A stretch of DNA of 64,000 nt, taken from contig CACRXP010000011.1 of NCBI GenBank assembly GCA_902702965.1, positions 443,617 to 507,616 of the forward strand. Direction: 5' to 3'. This stretch comes from Spirometra erinaceieuropaei. Lineage: Eukaryota; Platyhelminthes; Cestoda; Diphyllobothriidea; Diphyllobothriidae. Position 1 is the first letter of the stretch; every line of letters begins with the position of its first letter. Of this stretch, positions 10,704 through 23,800 are shown piece after piece. Under the pieces are notes generated by a model, which saw only the letters and a program-made list of their open reading frames with translations, did not search any database and was not told the origin of the DNA. The position numbers and the translations under genes are program-made.

Positions 10704-11477
10704 TTATAGATGCTTCAGGGAGGACTTCAGAGTATCCTGGTATCGATGAATTTGGCCTCCTTGGCGGCGAGAGCCCGTCGCGACGTCTCCGTAGAAGAGT
10801 CGTTTGGGTAGTCGCTCGTCGTCCATGCGCACCAGGTGGCCGCTCCAGCGCAGTTGCATTTGTCTCAGCATGGTGTTGATACTGATGACTCTCGTCCGTT
10901 TCAGCACATCAGTGTCGGGAATTCGATCCCGCCAGTTCAGCCTCAGGATGCGACGGAGACAACTGAGGTGAAAGTGGTTCAGTCGACGTGCCTGCTTTGT
11001 GTTTACTGTCCAAGTTTCCGCTCCGTACAGCAGCGTCGGCAGGATGACGGCCTTGTACATCTTCAGCTTCGTGCTCAGTTGAAGACCGTGACGATTCCAA
11101 ACTGTGCTTTGGAGGCGGCCGAAGGCTTGACTGGCTTTCGAGATCCTGCGAGCGACTTCGTCATCGATCTTGGTGTTAAGGGAGAGAGTGCTGCCCAGGT
11201 ACGGGAAGTTCTCCACCACTTGCAGTTGGGTTCCGTTCACACTGATTTGCGGCGCGTTGGGAGGAGTGGCTGTGTTGGGTGACGGTTGATGCATGACCAC
11301 CGTCTTCTGCGTGTTGATCACCAGACCGAGGTTCTCGCAGGCGGCAGAGAAGAGGTCCATGCTCCGTTGCATCTCCTCTTCCACGTTGGTGTTCAGGGCG
11401 CAGTCGTCGGCGAAGAGAAGTTCGTGAACGGTGGTTGTGGAGACGCGCGATTGGGATAAAATCGGCGGATTTGGCAA
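10704..11477 (-). pseudogene. RTE-like LINE reverse transcriptase, 5'-truncated
   Basis: The 257-residue open frame starts inside the RT palm. It carries [14 protein letters not shown] (motif C, with both Asp present), then [48 protein letters not shown], and the C-terminal block [23 protein letters not shown] (in two parts). These are the RT tail landmarks of RTE-like flatworm elements. Motifs A and B and the endonuclease are absent, so the copy is 5'-truncated at about 11,480, as is usual for target-primed LINE insertion. The TAA ending this frame is probably a nonsense mutation within one RT plus zinc-finger polyprotein. Confidence 0.88.
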
Positions 11478-11479
11478 CC

Positions 11480-12079
11480 AACTAAAGAACTTGGAAGCAA
11501 AAAATTTGAACGACCGTTATAAGCTGAGCAAGCAAAATATGAAATAAATTTTTTTGCAATCAGGAGTTTGATTTTTTGGGAATAAAACGGGCAATAGTGA
11601 CTTTATGCTTTTCGGAGTGAACTTTTTACGGGATTTCAGTTCGAATGATGAGAAGTTAGGCAACCATCCATGTCCTAATGAGAGGTTACGGCAGGAAAAG
11701 AAAACCGAAGTATGCGCGCAGTTTTTGTAAAAAAATGATCTGCATGAGGTGATAAAACAAGCTTACTTGTCTAACTCAGACCTATAACCTTTATGTTTGA
11801 GCATTCTGAGAGTAGATTATTTTGAAAGATTGTGGGGCGAGGAAGCTTGGTGGGATCAAACTGCATGGAAATAAACCTGAACGAAAAAAATCCGTCTGCC
11901 AATTGGAGGTCTGCATTTACTATCATAGCGTATCAGTGTTGATTTTTTTAACACGAACAACTGCTGTATTCTTTTAATATGAACAAATAACTTGAGGTCG
12001 GCAGCGCAATTGAGAGTTTGTGAATTTCTACTTACTGTCTAAATAGCACTGATGTTTAGCTGGGGGTACTGGCTAATAA
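11480..12079. other. No recognisable feature
   Basis: AT-rich sequence between the truncated LINE and the Penelope-like fragment, with no supportable ORF or repeat. Confidence 0.4.
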
Positions 12080-12657
12080 TAAAGTAAATGTGACGTGGTG
12101 TACAAACTGTAGGTTGGATTACCTTTGAATGAGACGGTGGGATGAAGGCGGACGCCCTCTTTTTGCACCTTGCGAAGGCCACCGAGGCGGGCCAAACTGT
12201 CTCCTGGGCTCTCGCCATGCGTCGGTCAACCCGAATTTTCCAATGCCAGCAGCGTAGCACTGACTTCTCGTATCAGTGTTTTTACGGCTTTGGTTGCGCT
12301 GGGGACATAGGACTGGCGGTCCACCAATAAACGTTTGGCCTTCACAAGGTAGTCTGTCCTGTCCAAAACAACCGTGGAAGGCCCCATGTCCGCAGGCACG
12401 ATGACGATGTCTTTGTCGGTCTTGAGTACTCTTAACGCAGCACGTTCGACCTTGGACAGCAATTCGCGCAGCCTGTAGGCCATAAGGAGCGACAACACTT
12501 GGTGTCGGAAAAGGTTCTTCGTGTCGTCGGTTGCTTCCGTCTGACAGAGGGTGGATTCCATCGCAGCAATCACGTATGGCGTCAGCTGTGCTGAATTAAG
12601 ATTCATGTTGTAGTTCGCAAGTCGCGGCTGATTCGACTGGACCCAATCACGCATTCA
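12080..12657 (-). pseudogene. Penelope-like element N-terminal RT region
   Basis: The open frame 12,226-12,654 encodes the conserved Penelope-like N-terminal block: LLSKVERAALRVLKTDKDIV, then PADMGPSTVVLDRTDYLVKAK and RQSYVPSATKAVKTLIREVS. Past 12,226 the frame shifts and the next block is still legible (GLRKVQKEGVRLHPTVSFKG, parallel to GLPKVHKDGAPLRPIVSLKE in the copy at 58,811-59,356). The fragment stops near 12,080, before the catalytic RT motifs. The Met at 12,654 may not be the native start. Confidence 0.78.
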
Positions 12658-13200
12658 AGGTCGACGAAGCAGAATCCTTGCTAGAGGCGACAACCGCGTG
12701 AGCCGTTAACTACTCGAGTCGTGGTTTTCCGGTCTCCATTCAATCAACAAGCACAACAACCTCCCCGCACCATATTTGGCGCTGAGACTTAGTCTAAGCA
12801 AAGTAGTCAGCCGCAGGAAGACTCGCGGATAACCACTATCTCCGGTATCAATGTCGGCCAGTTAAATCACCCAACAGTCCAAACGGATGATAAAATCCTG
12901 TGGTCAACCCCTCGGCAGCGTGCGATGAGCGTGGGATCCGATAATCTTGACCGGCATAAAGGCGCACAGCAATTGCATGGCGGCAGCATATTTCAACACC
13001 TGGCCGGTCGAGCTGTGATGCAGTCGGGAGCTGCCAACTGTGATAAGCATATAGCGACCTAGAAACTACATCTTGTAAATATTGCAACACCTGGACAATC
13101 CACTTCCCTTATCTGACTCTGTTTCTGATGATGGGTTGGAGTGAGAATCCGAAAGGTCAGGCTAGTAAAGCACTTGTTCCAGCGACCTTGTTTTCTCGGC
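12658..13200 (+). mobile_element. Penelope-like terminal repeat in opposite orientation to the adjacent ORF
   Basis: The + strand tail signature ends this segment (gtcaggctagtaaagc then acttgttccagcgacc at about 13,155-13,185). The neighbouring coding fragment is on the minus strand, so the tail is inverted relative to it, the same arrangement as at 59,356/59,357. Most of 12,700-13,080 is only weakly similar to the other tails. Confidence 0.5.
13119..13165 (+). ncRNA. Hammerhead-ribozyme-like motif in Penelope tail
   Basis: An intact CTGATGA (13,125-13,131) is followed by a weakened stem II (gggttg/gaatcc), GAAA at 13,151-13,154 and GGTCAG. Stem II pairing is poorer than in the 59,565 copy, so this one is probably a decayed relative. 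Confidence 0.5.
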
Positions 13201-13259
13201 CGTGAATGCTGTCACGCTGACCGCATGACCTTCTCGAGATATACAGTTAAGCGTAAAAT

Positions 13260-14080
13260 CGCCGTTTAATTTTCTTTGTTTCAACAGCCTATTCCACTCT
13301 GTCCTGACAGAGCGCCTAACTTTATCGGAACAAAGTGTTCAGATCAAATTTGTTTATCAGCCGTTTTCGTGAAAAAATTGCCTCCTTTGTCTATGTACGC
13401 GTCGCTTGAATATCGAGATGCTGTGAAACCCGCTCATCCCCTAATCAAGGGTAGTGTACGTTTTCTTGGTATGTGCATCTAAGATCTGATTTATACCTTG
13501 CAGGTCCGCCATCTGTGTGCTGTTCTGTCTTTGTTAATAGACTCAGGAGTTCTTCCAAATCTTAGCACGAATAACAATCAGTCAGTCGGCAAAATTAGTT
13601 TATTGGCCCATTCTGACCCTAATAGTAAGGCCTGCTGGGCAACGGTATGGAGAGCGACCCCAGTTAACTGTCAGTAGACTGTGGATCGGATCATATGGGA
13701 TTTTATCTTAGCAGGCGCGCAACCAAACTCATTAATGGACAGGGTTCACTACCCTACGAAAAACAGTTATCCAGTCTCGGCCTTTGTCCTCTGAGTTACG
13801 GGAAACTAAGAGGCGACCTGATACAAACATTCCGTACCATGTGCGGTCGGAACTATTGTCTTTAACCCGAAGACTTCTTTTAGTTAGCAGTCACAACGAA
13901 CCTCCGAGCTCATCCGTGTGATTGGCGCCAGGCTAGACACATCGAAGTCCTTCTTCTCCAACGGATTGGTTGAGACTTGGGATGCTCTGTCTGCAGATAT
14001 CGTCAAGTGCGCATCCTGGATCAGCGTACCACCACACGTCATGGTGCCACCCGACCGATATCGTCTTGACATTCTGTTTT
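13260..14080 (+). pseudogene. CR1-like LINE 3'-end fragment
   Basis: Reading + from about 13,690 gives RRATKLINGQGSLPYEKQLS then GLCPLSYGKLRGDLIQTFRT, the same block as RRVTKAVHGLKNFAYEQRLT and LHYGQDRGDLIATFQLVK in the full copy. Further on, LDTSKSFFSNGLVETWDALS is the CR1/Jockey C-terminal FFSxRVVxxWNxLP block. Stops and shifts separate the pieces. The 13,260-13,680 part is placed here by position only. Confidence 0.7.
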
Positions 14081-17000
14081 AATAGTTTACTACTGTTATG
14101 CTACCGTCTGTATTTCAGTAACGCTTGTGTTTATTTACTTATTGTCCCGAGTCCATTGCATGCGAATGTTGGCACTCACTTTGTCTTCCGCAGATAATTG
14201 AGATAGTACCAATTTGCTACAGCAGAATTATACATGGACTGACTATCGTAAAGTGTATTTATTAACGTTAAAATATCTAACACTTGAAATAGTTCTTTTT
14301 TCTGTCTGGTCTCCATGATTTTCTGTAGTTGTTTGATGTTTCCGTTTTCAAATTTTTGATATACCTCCATTTATTGTAACAAATAGAGAGTTCGTAGGCT
14401 TAACACCTATGTTTCCCTCAAATAAACTAAAATAAACTGAACTAAATGTTCAGTTTACTCCTGCAGTGATACGACGCAAAGTGCATGTAGTTTGTCGAAA
14501 TTATAACTATGCAAGATAAGCTGAATCTGTGTGCCTAGTAGTTGGTTTATTTTAGTGGCTGTCCATAGTCTGAATACTCATTTTGACGTCAGATTTGTGG
14601 ATAAAGTGACAGTCGACTCGGCTGCTGAGCGGGTAAGGCCTTGAGCTCTGACGAGATTGCACTGGACTGTAGTCCGCCGTTTTGCATCTATACTTATCCT
14701 TCTGCGTCCATGTTCATATAATTTGCACTAGATGAAGATGATCACGAGGCAAAAGGAGGTGCTGACTACTGTCGCTTTTCTTTAAGAATATAGTGGTGCA
14801 TAATTCATAAATGTTTAGTTTAGGTTCTAAATAGCGTAAGCATAATTATGCTGTAAATACAAACAAGACGAACAAGCCGGTTGTAGAACAAATGCAGAGG
14901 AGTTGTATGTGTATTTCTCAGTAATATTTTTACTATCTTGTGTGATACGATGCAATGTCGGTCTTCTGAAATCATTTGAGACATACTTAATTAAACTGCA
15001 GTTGAAGTAAGCATGCATGGCAGCCAGAATGACCAGGAATGAAGAAAAAAGCACTTTGTATTGGCCGCTGTATTTGAGGCAACATTCGGCACATAGGACC
15101 AACAGCATGCATTTAATTGTGGACGCTAAATTAATGATGGTAGATATGGACACGAATACTTACAGACTCACGAAATGTTGCCTACTTACTCCCGGTTTTA
15201 AAATGCTAACCTCTTCTGATCATCTAATTCCACATTACTCAATACATATCAAATGTAAGCTCAAAAAATGTATGCCTACGGAAGTGTTGTTCGTTGGCAG
15301 TTTGTGTTCCAAATTGTGCTTTATCATAAGCAAGCACAATTAAAGCTGAAAATTCAATTCCAATTCAAAGTCACCATTTTAATTGCCGCAATGCTCACCA
15401 AGGGGTCTTATTATCTAAACTTATTTCAGCACAAATAGTTGGAATTTTATCTACTTATCCTTAATATAAACGAACCCAAATCATATGTGCCGGCTAGTCG
15501 GTTATAGTAATGCTCCATGATATTAATCGATCAAACAGACATTGTTTTTCAAACCCTTTGTATGAATACCTGGAACGGCGATTTAGCGCCAGCAGTCAAA
15601 ACAAAGGATGAGCAGCCCTGGACACCGGTTGTCTCATGAAAGTAGGCAGTGGAATGAAATATTTTAAACACAGCTAATAACCTGCCATATGAAATGTTAA
15701 CCAAAATAACGAAATGAATTTTTGATTGGGAGGGTTTGCTTAAATGGGGTTGTATTTTTGGTCATCGTTTAGCGCATATTAAGGAAAATTGGGAGGAAGC
15801 TAAAAGGTTACCTACACTTTTGTCCAAGTACTGGAGGCAGAAAATGAGTGGAATGCCTACCTCCCTCCTTTATGTTCCGTTACAGTGTCTCCTTACTTTG
15901 TCTACTCCTTATTGCAGAATATGCATACACATGAAAGGACATTTTTTATTTGTATTAGATTAACTTATATATAGTGAACACTGTCCAGGGTCGCTAGGCT
16001 TAAATTTTTACAGTCAAACATTATGAAGGTAATCAGTCTGTTCACTTACGAAATATTGCGTGGAAGGTGTGATCTGACATCCTGAGATTCTCTGTGGCGT
16101 CAAAGAAGAATATAATCGGACCGCCTATACGAATCGTAAGTCCTCTTAGCTAACTAACTCACAAGTCGGTTCATCACTTGAGGTAAGTATGCGTTTCAAA
16201 AACCTAGCGTTGTTTATATTCTCATTCATGCATCCACTAACTTTGCTGGTTACTTGCGAAAACGCCTCCTTTCCTTGTTACACAGGAGGACCTCCACTCA
16301 CTTCATCAATCATTTTCAATCAGCACCCCAGATGCGCGATCATTCCTGCTTACTCTTTTAAGCCGTAATCTATCGGCGAATTCGAACTCATGACGTAAGG
16401 CTATTGTGCACAGTGCGGGCAGTGTTGATCAAAAGCTAATTTGGTTTAGAACACCTCACTTTAGCAGTTCCGTAAGCCAAGTTGTCCAAGTAAATTAAAA
16501 GTTAAGCTTCTAATCGTTCTGTACTGCCTAAATGACATGTGTACCGCATGATCCAGATGAACACGAAGGTCATTCATTCCTGAAGAACACTTGTCTGACA
16601 CATTGTTTCCCTGGTCACAGAAGTAAGACGTCGGGGCTTTCTTATATTCCCTACTTCTATGCCGGATAAGTGGACGTCGTCTCATAAAAACGGTATGTTG
16701 TAAGTCCCCAGTGGATTCAAAGGCGTTTACGCCAATTGCGAAGGTGCCTCGTGTGATTCACCAAATGAACTTTGAGACGAATGCTGATTATGTATCCTCA
16801 GTTATATTCTTATCTGCCCCCTGTTCAAATAAAAAATAAACTGTCCTTTTAAATTAGTGTCGATGGAGTTTAAAACGACTTTAAGCCCCCGGTAGATAGT
16901 CTTAGGAACGCACCTCTTGTTAACTGTAACACACATCTGTCAGAATTAAGACGTCTACTTGAATTATTCCAATTTTCTACGGGGCTGTTGGCTTCAGCAT

Positions 17001-18831
17001 TTAGAAAAGCGTAGACGAAGACATGCGGAAGCGCTGACTGAAAATTACTTTTACAGGTTATAGGGACTTTGTTTTCGATTCCTTATGTGTAGCACAGGTC
17101 TTTGTACGAGGAAATTTACGCTCTTAACTGGTGGATAAAAAAACGAACAAAGTAGACTTCAAAATAACCCCTGAACTTCAAATTTTTACAAGCTAAATTG
17201 GATTAAGCAGTTACCTGTGTCATCATTGGTCGAGCGCTGCCAGGGTGCGCGTCTGAGTACGACTTTGTTAAGGCGCAATGACTACCTTGAAAAGGTCCTC
17301 AGGCAGATATATCACGTAAACATTTGTGCAAAACAGAACTGCTTAACGTCTGTCGTAAATCATTTCTCCACAACCCTTATCAAAACGGAAAAGAGAAGTA
17401 TTTTCAAAGGACTCAAAAGATATCATCTTTTCGCTTCAAAATGGAATTACGTGCAAGCTTTAACCTCATCATACCATAAGCAAACCTTAAGGAGGGCTAA
17501 CCTTTCGCAGTTCCAAACGGCCGAAAGTATCCATCACACTATCAAATGAAAATAAAATAATTTATGATTCTAGGAACTGACCAAGCATAATAATTCATCT
17601 GCGGTTAAAAGAGAAACACATACGGTTTTGACAGTGCGCCACGATAGTTAGAGTATATTGTAAACCTCATTGCAATGATCGCACTAAAGCCCAGATTTGG
17701 TGTTGCGGCCTCTTTCAGGAAAGAAACAACTGTAAATAAATACTGAGATAAATTGCGCCCACTTCGAGCCCACGTAAATGCTGTACTGCCAATAATACTA
17801 TCGTCAGTCAGTGCAACAACTACGAAATTTCTGGGAGCATATTTCATCAACTAAGCCCACTTACGGCAAATGCCAAGACATAAAGTTAGAACCGTGAGGG
17901 GTTTTTAAAGAACCTGCAAGAAAACGCTATTACAACTGATGAAACAATGGTTTCCTTCTAAGTTATATCTTTGTTTGCGTCCACATCGCTAGACCTTGCA
18001 AACCAATGCACAGAAGATCTCCTGCAGATTCGTGAAACGACTGTTCTTGCAATTATTCTACTTGACATCTAATGTTCATCTGTAGGAACAAAATTTTTAA
18101 TCGCTTAAGGATACCATCAAAATTGGAATGTAGCCTCTGTAAGGGACAAAGTCCCTGGCTTTGTCTTCGATGTCAGAGGGTAAAAATTAGCGGCTACGGC
18201 AGAGAATGACCAATTAAGAATTCGCAGCTGTCCTTTCAAAAAAGACCGAGATTTCCTCAAAGACATGCGGTAGGATGTGTCATTAATACATCGACATGTT
18301 AATGGGAAATACCAACCAGTTGTTAATACAAACACAAGGCAATCATTGGTAGATGCATTTACTGCACTTTAGGCAACGATCTTGGACCCGGTGAAGTAAG
18401 CAACAGTTCCCAAGGAACCGACTTGACTTCAAGTTTTAAAATGTGCGTTTTCCGTTGTAAATACCCCCCGTAATTCTAGACAGCGCTAAGGTTCCATGCC
18501 GTTAATGCTTTACGAATTTTGACTAAAATACTGGCACTCCATCGTAACTTACTGAATTTTATTCAACAATAGGCGAAATTGATAATTGCAGGAAGGTGGT
18601 AACTTTATCATCTACTTTTCATTTCCATCGGAGTAAGGAATTTTCTTTTGTAAAAACTTTACTGAATTAAAAAGCAGCATCCAGGAATGAAGCGATAATC
18701 TACTAGAGGTGGAGTACTATTACGAGTAGCTGCTCATAGAAATTAAAAAAGAAATCCTGGGGTTTACTTCATTTGAACAAGGGATTGCATTGTTGTAGCT
18801 TTAAGATGGAGACCTCTGTTTCAGATCACCC
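14081..18831. other. About 4.7 kb with no recognised gene
   Basis: Only short open frames (up to 110 codons) with no family resemblance and no convincing splice-flanked coding exons. A tRNA-like stretch near 14,620-14,700 was considered and rejected. Confidence 0.4.
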
Positions 18832-19645
18832 TCTCATCACACTCGGTAAAAAATGACAACTTAAATAGCATTCACTTTTCAAGTTGATTTCCGATGGTCT
18901 TATAAATTCAAATATATTTTATAGAAAACATGTACAAAAATGTGCTTTCTTCTACAAGTTTAGTAGAAAATAACATCTTCTTTACGCTTCGTAATCGAAA
19001 AAAGTCTGCAGTTAGATTTTGAAAACGTTTTCAGATTCTCGAATAGTTCTGAGTCAGATCAGCCGTTGTATTAGCGGTCAGCGATTTCAGTCTGCCACGT
19101 CCATACCTTCCACGTAAAAAAACCATCTATTTCTCTACGCCTTCAAGAAGACACCACATAGAGTTAATAAGACATTGTAATGGATGCGGACTATGTTGTA
19201 CATTTCATGACGAGCATTGGTGAACAGACATGCGCGATATTGTACGTGTGTACATCGCACGGCCTCAAAAACCTCATAATTAGAAACTTTTTCAAAACCT
19301 AAATATACTCTTCCTTAGGGTATAAAATGTAAAAAAGATGTTATTTTCTACCAAACTTGTAAAATAAAGCATATTTTTGTGCATGTCTTCTATAACTATA
19401 TTTGAATTTATAAGACCATCGAAAATCAATGTGAAAAATGCATGCGATTTAAGTAGTCATTTTTACTGAGTGTAGTTCCTGCAGGAGGCCTAACTGAAGT
19501 GTATTCAATAGCTGATATCCTGGTGAGTCCGAAATACTATAGGCTCATGACGCATTTTGATCAGTCTTACAGCCCAATTAGGTAATCTTTCCTAATCAAA
19601 AACGCATTTCAGAATTTCGGCCAACATCCCATGAGACTGGTCACG
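18832..19645. repeat. Tc1/mariner-like foldback MITE, subfamily A, left arm truncated
   Basis: The left arm (from cactcggtaaaaaatgac at about 18,838) and the right arm (about 19,260-19,645) are reverse complements, sharing the run aattcaaatatattttatag and the tttagtagaaaataacatctt region. The outer 200 or so bases of the left arm are missing. The right end reads gagactggtcacg, a degraded form of the family terminus GGTCACTCACTG. Confidence 0.75.
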
Positions 19646-19959
19646 TAAGTTTATGGACGAACTGGAAATCGCGGAAGCAGACTGCCACAAAACCCCGATT
19701 TTGAGTCAAGGTCTGCGAGTAGCGAGTGGAAGGAAAGGTTCGTGTCCACAAACATTAGTAACAACTCCACAGGGCAAACGAACAGGGCGGCCGCTGCGTG
19801 TGATACACACGAGAGGAACAGGGGAAGGAGGCTGAAGTTGTGTCACTGTGGAATAATCGGAGGCGCACTATAAAGAGGTTACAGTTGGAGACAGATAACA
19901 AAACAGGGCAGGCAGTAGGCGGGTCGGAGGGCAGGAGTTTGGGTGGGAAAAGGGTGTAG
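19646..19959. other. Possible gypsy 3' flank or LTR remnant, unproven
   Basis: Purine-rich, G-rich sequence just beyond the C-terminal end of the gypsy pol remnant (minus strand). Its position would suit a 3' LTR, but no terminal TG..CA pair or second copy is visible in the window. Confidence 0.25.
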
Positions 19960-20280
19960 GAAGCCGGAAAGGCAAAGGAGTACAGGGTAGGAGGCCAGCA
20001 CACTTCTTCCTTGAGGCAAGTCCGGTGGTTTGTCGGGGGTAGCAGCTTTGATCAGGCCAATGATGACCTGTTGCAAAGAATCCGGCAGGTCAAAGTAATA
20101 CGTGAAATTACCCGGAATGGTCCTTCGTATAGTAGTTCCAGCAGCGAGCGTACACGGTCGCACCAAACGAGTACGTGAGTACAGAATAGCAATACTTTCT
20201 CGGCAGAGCAAGTGAGTTTTGCTATCCCCGAGAAACATGAAGACCGTCTACGCACCACCAGCTGAGCTTACGTTTTGTCC
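19960..20280 (-). pseudogene. Ty3/gypsy pol C-terminal remnant
   Basis: In one minus frame: RVRSLLELLYEGPFRVISRI, the post-integrase block resembling the gypsy PPYxGPxxVL segment. In the next frame: NFTYYFDLPDSLQQVIIGLI then KAATPDKPPDLPQG, matching the usual end where the strand leads into VSxDRLKPA. A frameshift near 20,120 separates them. The rest of pol is missing on the 5' side. This is the tail that follows integrase, a region often linked to integration-site interactions. Confidence 0.65.
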
Positions 20281-20640
20281 AGCTGCTGTCAATCGGCGAA
20301 TAATAGATCGTCGATTCGCCTCGAACTCTCCCCTCGCTAGTGTCACGTCACGTATAGGTCCAACAGCGGACTGCCAGGGAGTGTAGAGCGGACAGAAAGA
20401 CAGCACGAGAAAGCCACCGCACTTGTGACCATGTTAGGCGGCTTGCCGAAACCCTCATTTAGTTTTCCTGTAGATCTAGACGGTTGACGGGGTATGCCCC
20501 GGAAGACTAGCTTCCCGGCTTATCTGTAGCTGACCCCGACTATATAACCTGTCCTCTCCGAACATGGCTTCGAGGAATTACAGAAGGGAGTTGCTGCCAG
20601 TTAAGGAGGGTGTGGAACAGACTCCGTTCACAGTGCGAAT
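20281..20640. other. No recognisable feature
   Basis: GC-richer than its surroundings. A TATA-like actatataacc occurs at about 20,540, but no transcript or ORF can be tied to it. Confidence 0.3.
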
Positions 20641-20810
20641 GATGCGGTCAGTTGATGTAGTATTTTGTACCATGACAAGGGCATCATGTAAATCCTGCGT
20701 TTCTTGTGTGTCAATCATCCCTATCTGTCACTATCTCCGATGATGTGTTGGAGTGAGCATGCCAGAAGTCTGGTGTATACGATTCTTGCTCCGACAACCG
20801 CATCTATCTC
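20641..20810 (+). mobile_element. Old Penelope-like tail with degraded hammerhead-like core
   Basis: Alignment by eye to the 59,520-59,640 tail holds through ctccgatgatgtgttggag, the agaagtctgg equivalent of gaaacgtcagg, and ttcttgctccgacaaccgca. The core (20,735-20,775) has several substitutions, so this is an old copy. Confidence 0.5.
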
Positions 20811-23800
20811 TTCTCAAGCGCGTTCTGGAACTGGCTCCTTTACGTTTATCGATAATCATAATTTCACTGGATTTTCGCATGAGCATTGCACACTCCCTTG
20901 TTTTAATTATAATGCCATAATTTCGGCTCCTGCCGATTTTCTTTAATTCTGGTTCATTGCTGGTCAGCAACCAAACATTTAGTTTCTGCTTAACACAGCT
21001 TATTCTAAATATATCTTAATATCTAATGTTTTTTGTGTACATATTGCGCTGTATTTAGCTTGTGGCAGGCATCATTCATTTCCAATTATTCCACCAATTT
21101 TAGCGTGTTTATAAACGCTCAATTGATTAAGGCAAAGTACACATTGGCCGCCGACTTACATTGGCTATTGCCAGCGATAGAACTCATACTATGCTCTTTA
21201 CTGATTGTAAACGTCCGAACATTCTAGTTCACATAAACTTTACCATACAAATTAAATTAACCTCAGATGCTCTTCAGCGAAATGGTGGCGTAATCTGATC
21301 AGCTACTTGTAAATTCTCATAAGTCATTCGAGTACATCGAATGAAATTTTGCTCGACTAAGATACTTGCACGTTTCAACATTGAATAACTGATAAAAAAG
21401 ATTATTATTATGACACCTAAGACTAATGAGACACCTTTTAAATCGGGCGACTATGTAGACAAGACCTGCAGTACAATTGCATTCCAAGTGGTGCAAGATA
21501 TTGGCGCTTCTCCAGCCATAAAATGCAGATACAGTTGATTAGTTATAGCTTCGGGTTGTAACTCCTTGTAATTAACACAACGAATCTAAGAGTATTCAGA
21601 AATTATTACAGCGGAACATTTTTGAGCTAAATAAACTACGAGGTTAGCTAGTCATCGGTGCAGACGAAAACTTGTGAAATCCAGAATCATAAAACTGCTT
21701 TTGAGAAACATAAGACAGAATTAGAACCACTGCTCAGATAATGCAATTTCCCGATTCAAAGCCATTAGGAAATAGGGAATCCAGTATTAATTGATATGGT
21801 CTATTGTTACAGAACACCGGGTACAGCTGAAAATCAGTTACTGAATTATTTTGTCGGATGACGGCTTTGAGATCTAACTGATTACTGACGTGATGGCAGT
21901 TCAAGAATTTATTTGACTGGCATCTGATCGGAGAGCTGGTAGGGATAATTAAGTTGGAATTCGGGGACGACGATAGCAACCCATTCCTCGTCGAAATATC
22001 AATATAAAACAGACGAGTTTTCTTGTTGCTTCTTCTCATAAATGGACAAATACGCGCATTTTTCGTTTCAACCGATATGATGGAACACCTGTATAATAAT
22101 TCTATCGGAACTACCTGCGAGGACCCTTGAACAGTCGACTAAACAGACCTCACAATCTCCAGTATATATTATCGTATATGTACCGAACAATTTTCCATCA
22201 ACGGAAACAAAATTTATGCTGGAAAAGAATACGCTGTAGATGGTAAATACACCATGCCATCCTCCACGCTATCACATTCGAGCTCTGTTATTGCTACTTG
22301 CAACACTTCTGTAACACTTCTTAAACCATCCTAATTCCGTGTGAGAGTCCAAATACTAGTAGATGACTGTTGGTTGTGCAAATACAAAACCGATGGCGGT
22401 ATCGTTTCCAGTCATTCCTGGTCCCCTGGCAAACGCTGTCCCATATATTTTGACAGGTATCTGCTAGCCTAGACGTCTTTGCATGTGATGGTGAAAACAG
22501 ACTAAGAGCAAGTGAGCTGCCAATTTATATTCGCTTCTTACTCATAAACATGCCTAGAGTTTTGTAACGGGGGAACTTTAAAAATACTAACTGTACTTGT
22601 TCTTGCACATTTGGATGTCAGACCACCTTGCAAAATTTGCTTGGCACAGAAACGTTTTTGGTTAAAACGTGAAGATTATCACGGTTTTTTCAAAGGGCTT
22701 GACAACCATATTTGTCTGCAATTTTATAGATCGCCTCTATTTGCAATTTTTCTGCATCTGGTGGAGAAAAACTTCTTACCTTATCGATAGTACAACGCTT
22801 TAGAGGTGTGAATATCCAGCACCCTGTGCATTATCCTAATGAGTTTTTTTCTGATCCAGCGAGTTGTCCCAGATTGAATGGACTACTTTTTCTTGGTCCC
22901 AGGGTGCCAGGGTTGGAGGATAAGCTTTTGTCACAGGATAAGTTAGCCAAGAGCAACTTGCTTAGGTACAATTATGAATATATTGTCAAGTATTCTGCAT
23001 GTTTTTAATAGAGTTTTCAGGCCCAAGATGAACGAAAACTGACCCGAAGTTCTACGCTTAACCCGTCGATTAACAGCCTATACGCACATCCACAGAATGA
23101 AAACCGTAAATTCAAACCGCGTCTCATAAGAAGTCCTTTATCTTGTCTGCCCGGATTTCTCCACAGAGATCACTATGAATAGGTGCATTTGAGTGTAACG
23201 TTACTTATCATAAAGTAGACCATTATACCAAACTGCCGCGAATAGCCTAGTAACATCTTCATCGACATTAAGTTTGTGGGGAAGGGCAAAGATATTCAGT
23301 AGACCTTTCTCGTTTCTTCTGATAATCTCATGAAGTGCTGAAAGTCCACTTGTAAAACATCCTGGGCGTTCACAGCAGCCAATCCACGACTTGCAAAATT
23401 GACTGCGGTGAACGTCTTTCAAACAATCCATACGCAATTCCCCGTTTCGGAGGTACGATAATGCAAACGCGCGTTGTTAAATGATAACTTTCAGGAGAGC
23501 GTTCCACCGAAGCATTCCTTCATATGTGACTATAGAGCGCAAAGAGCTGAGATTTAAAATGTCTTGACAAGCGGTACGAAAAAAAATTATTCCAGATGGC
23601 AGACTTCATGACTCCAAAGGTTTACGAAGCTATTGCCCGTCAGCCAGAATTTACTGAATTCTGAAGGGCTAGCAGGAAGCAGGTAAGAATTACTGAACGG
23701 TGGGTTTGATTTTTTAAACATTCTTTTTGCAGCCATAAATGCCAGACCTCAGGCAGTTTTATGGTAACGAAAATGTGGCAGCAACTGATTGCTCGAAAAA

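Noticed and set aside
14615..14705. tRNA-like stretch with a possible A box (ggctgctgagcgggtaagg)
   Set aside because: No matching B box (GTTCGAATC-type) at the right distance and no clover-leaf pairing that I could draw.
20450..20560. Short hairpins (ggggtatgcccc and neighbours) near a TATA-like sequence, considered as an LTR promoter
   Set aside because: No paired LTR, no primer-binding site and no adjacent coding region in the right orientation.
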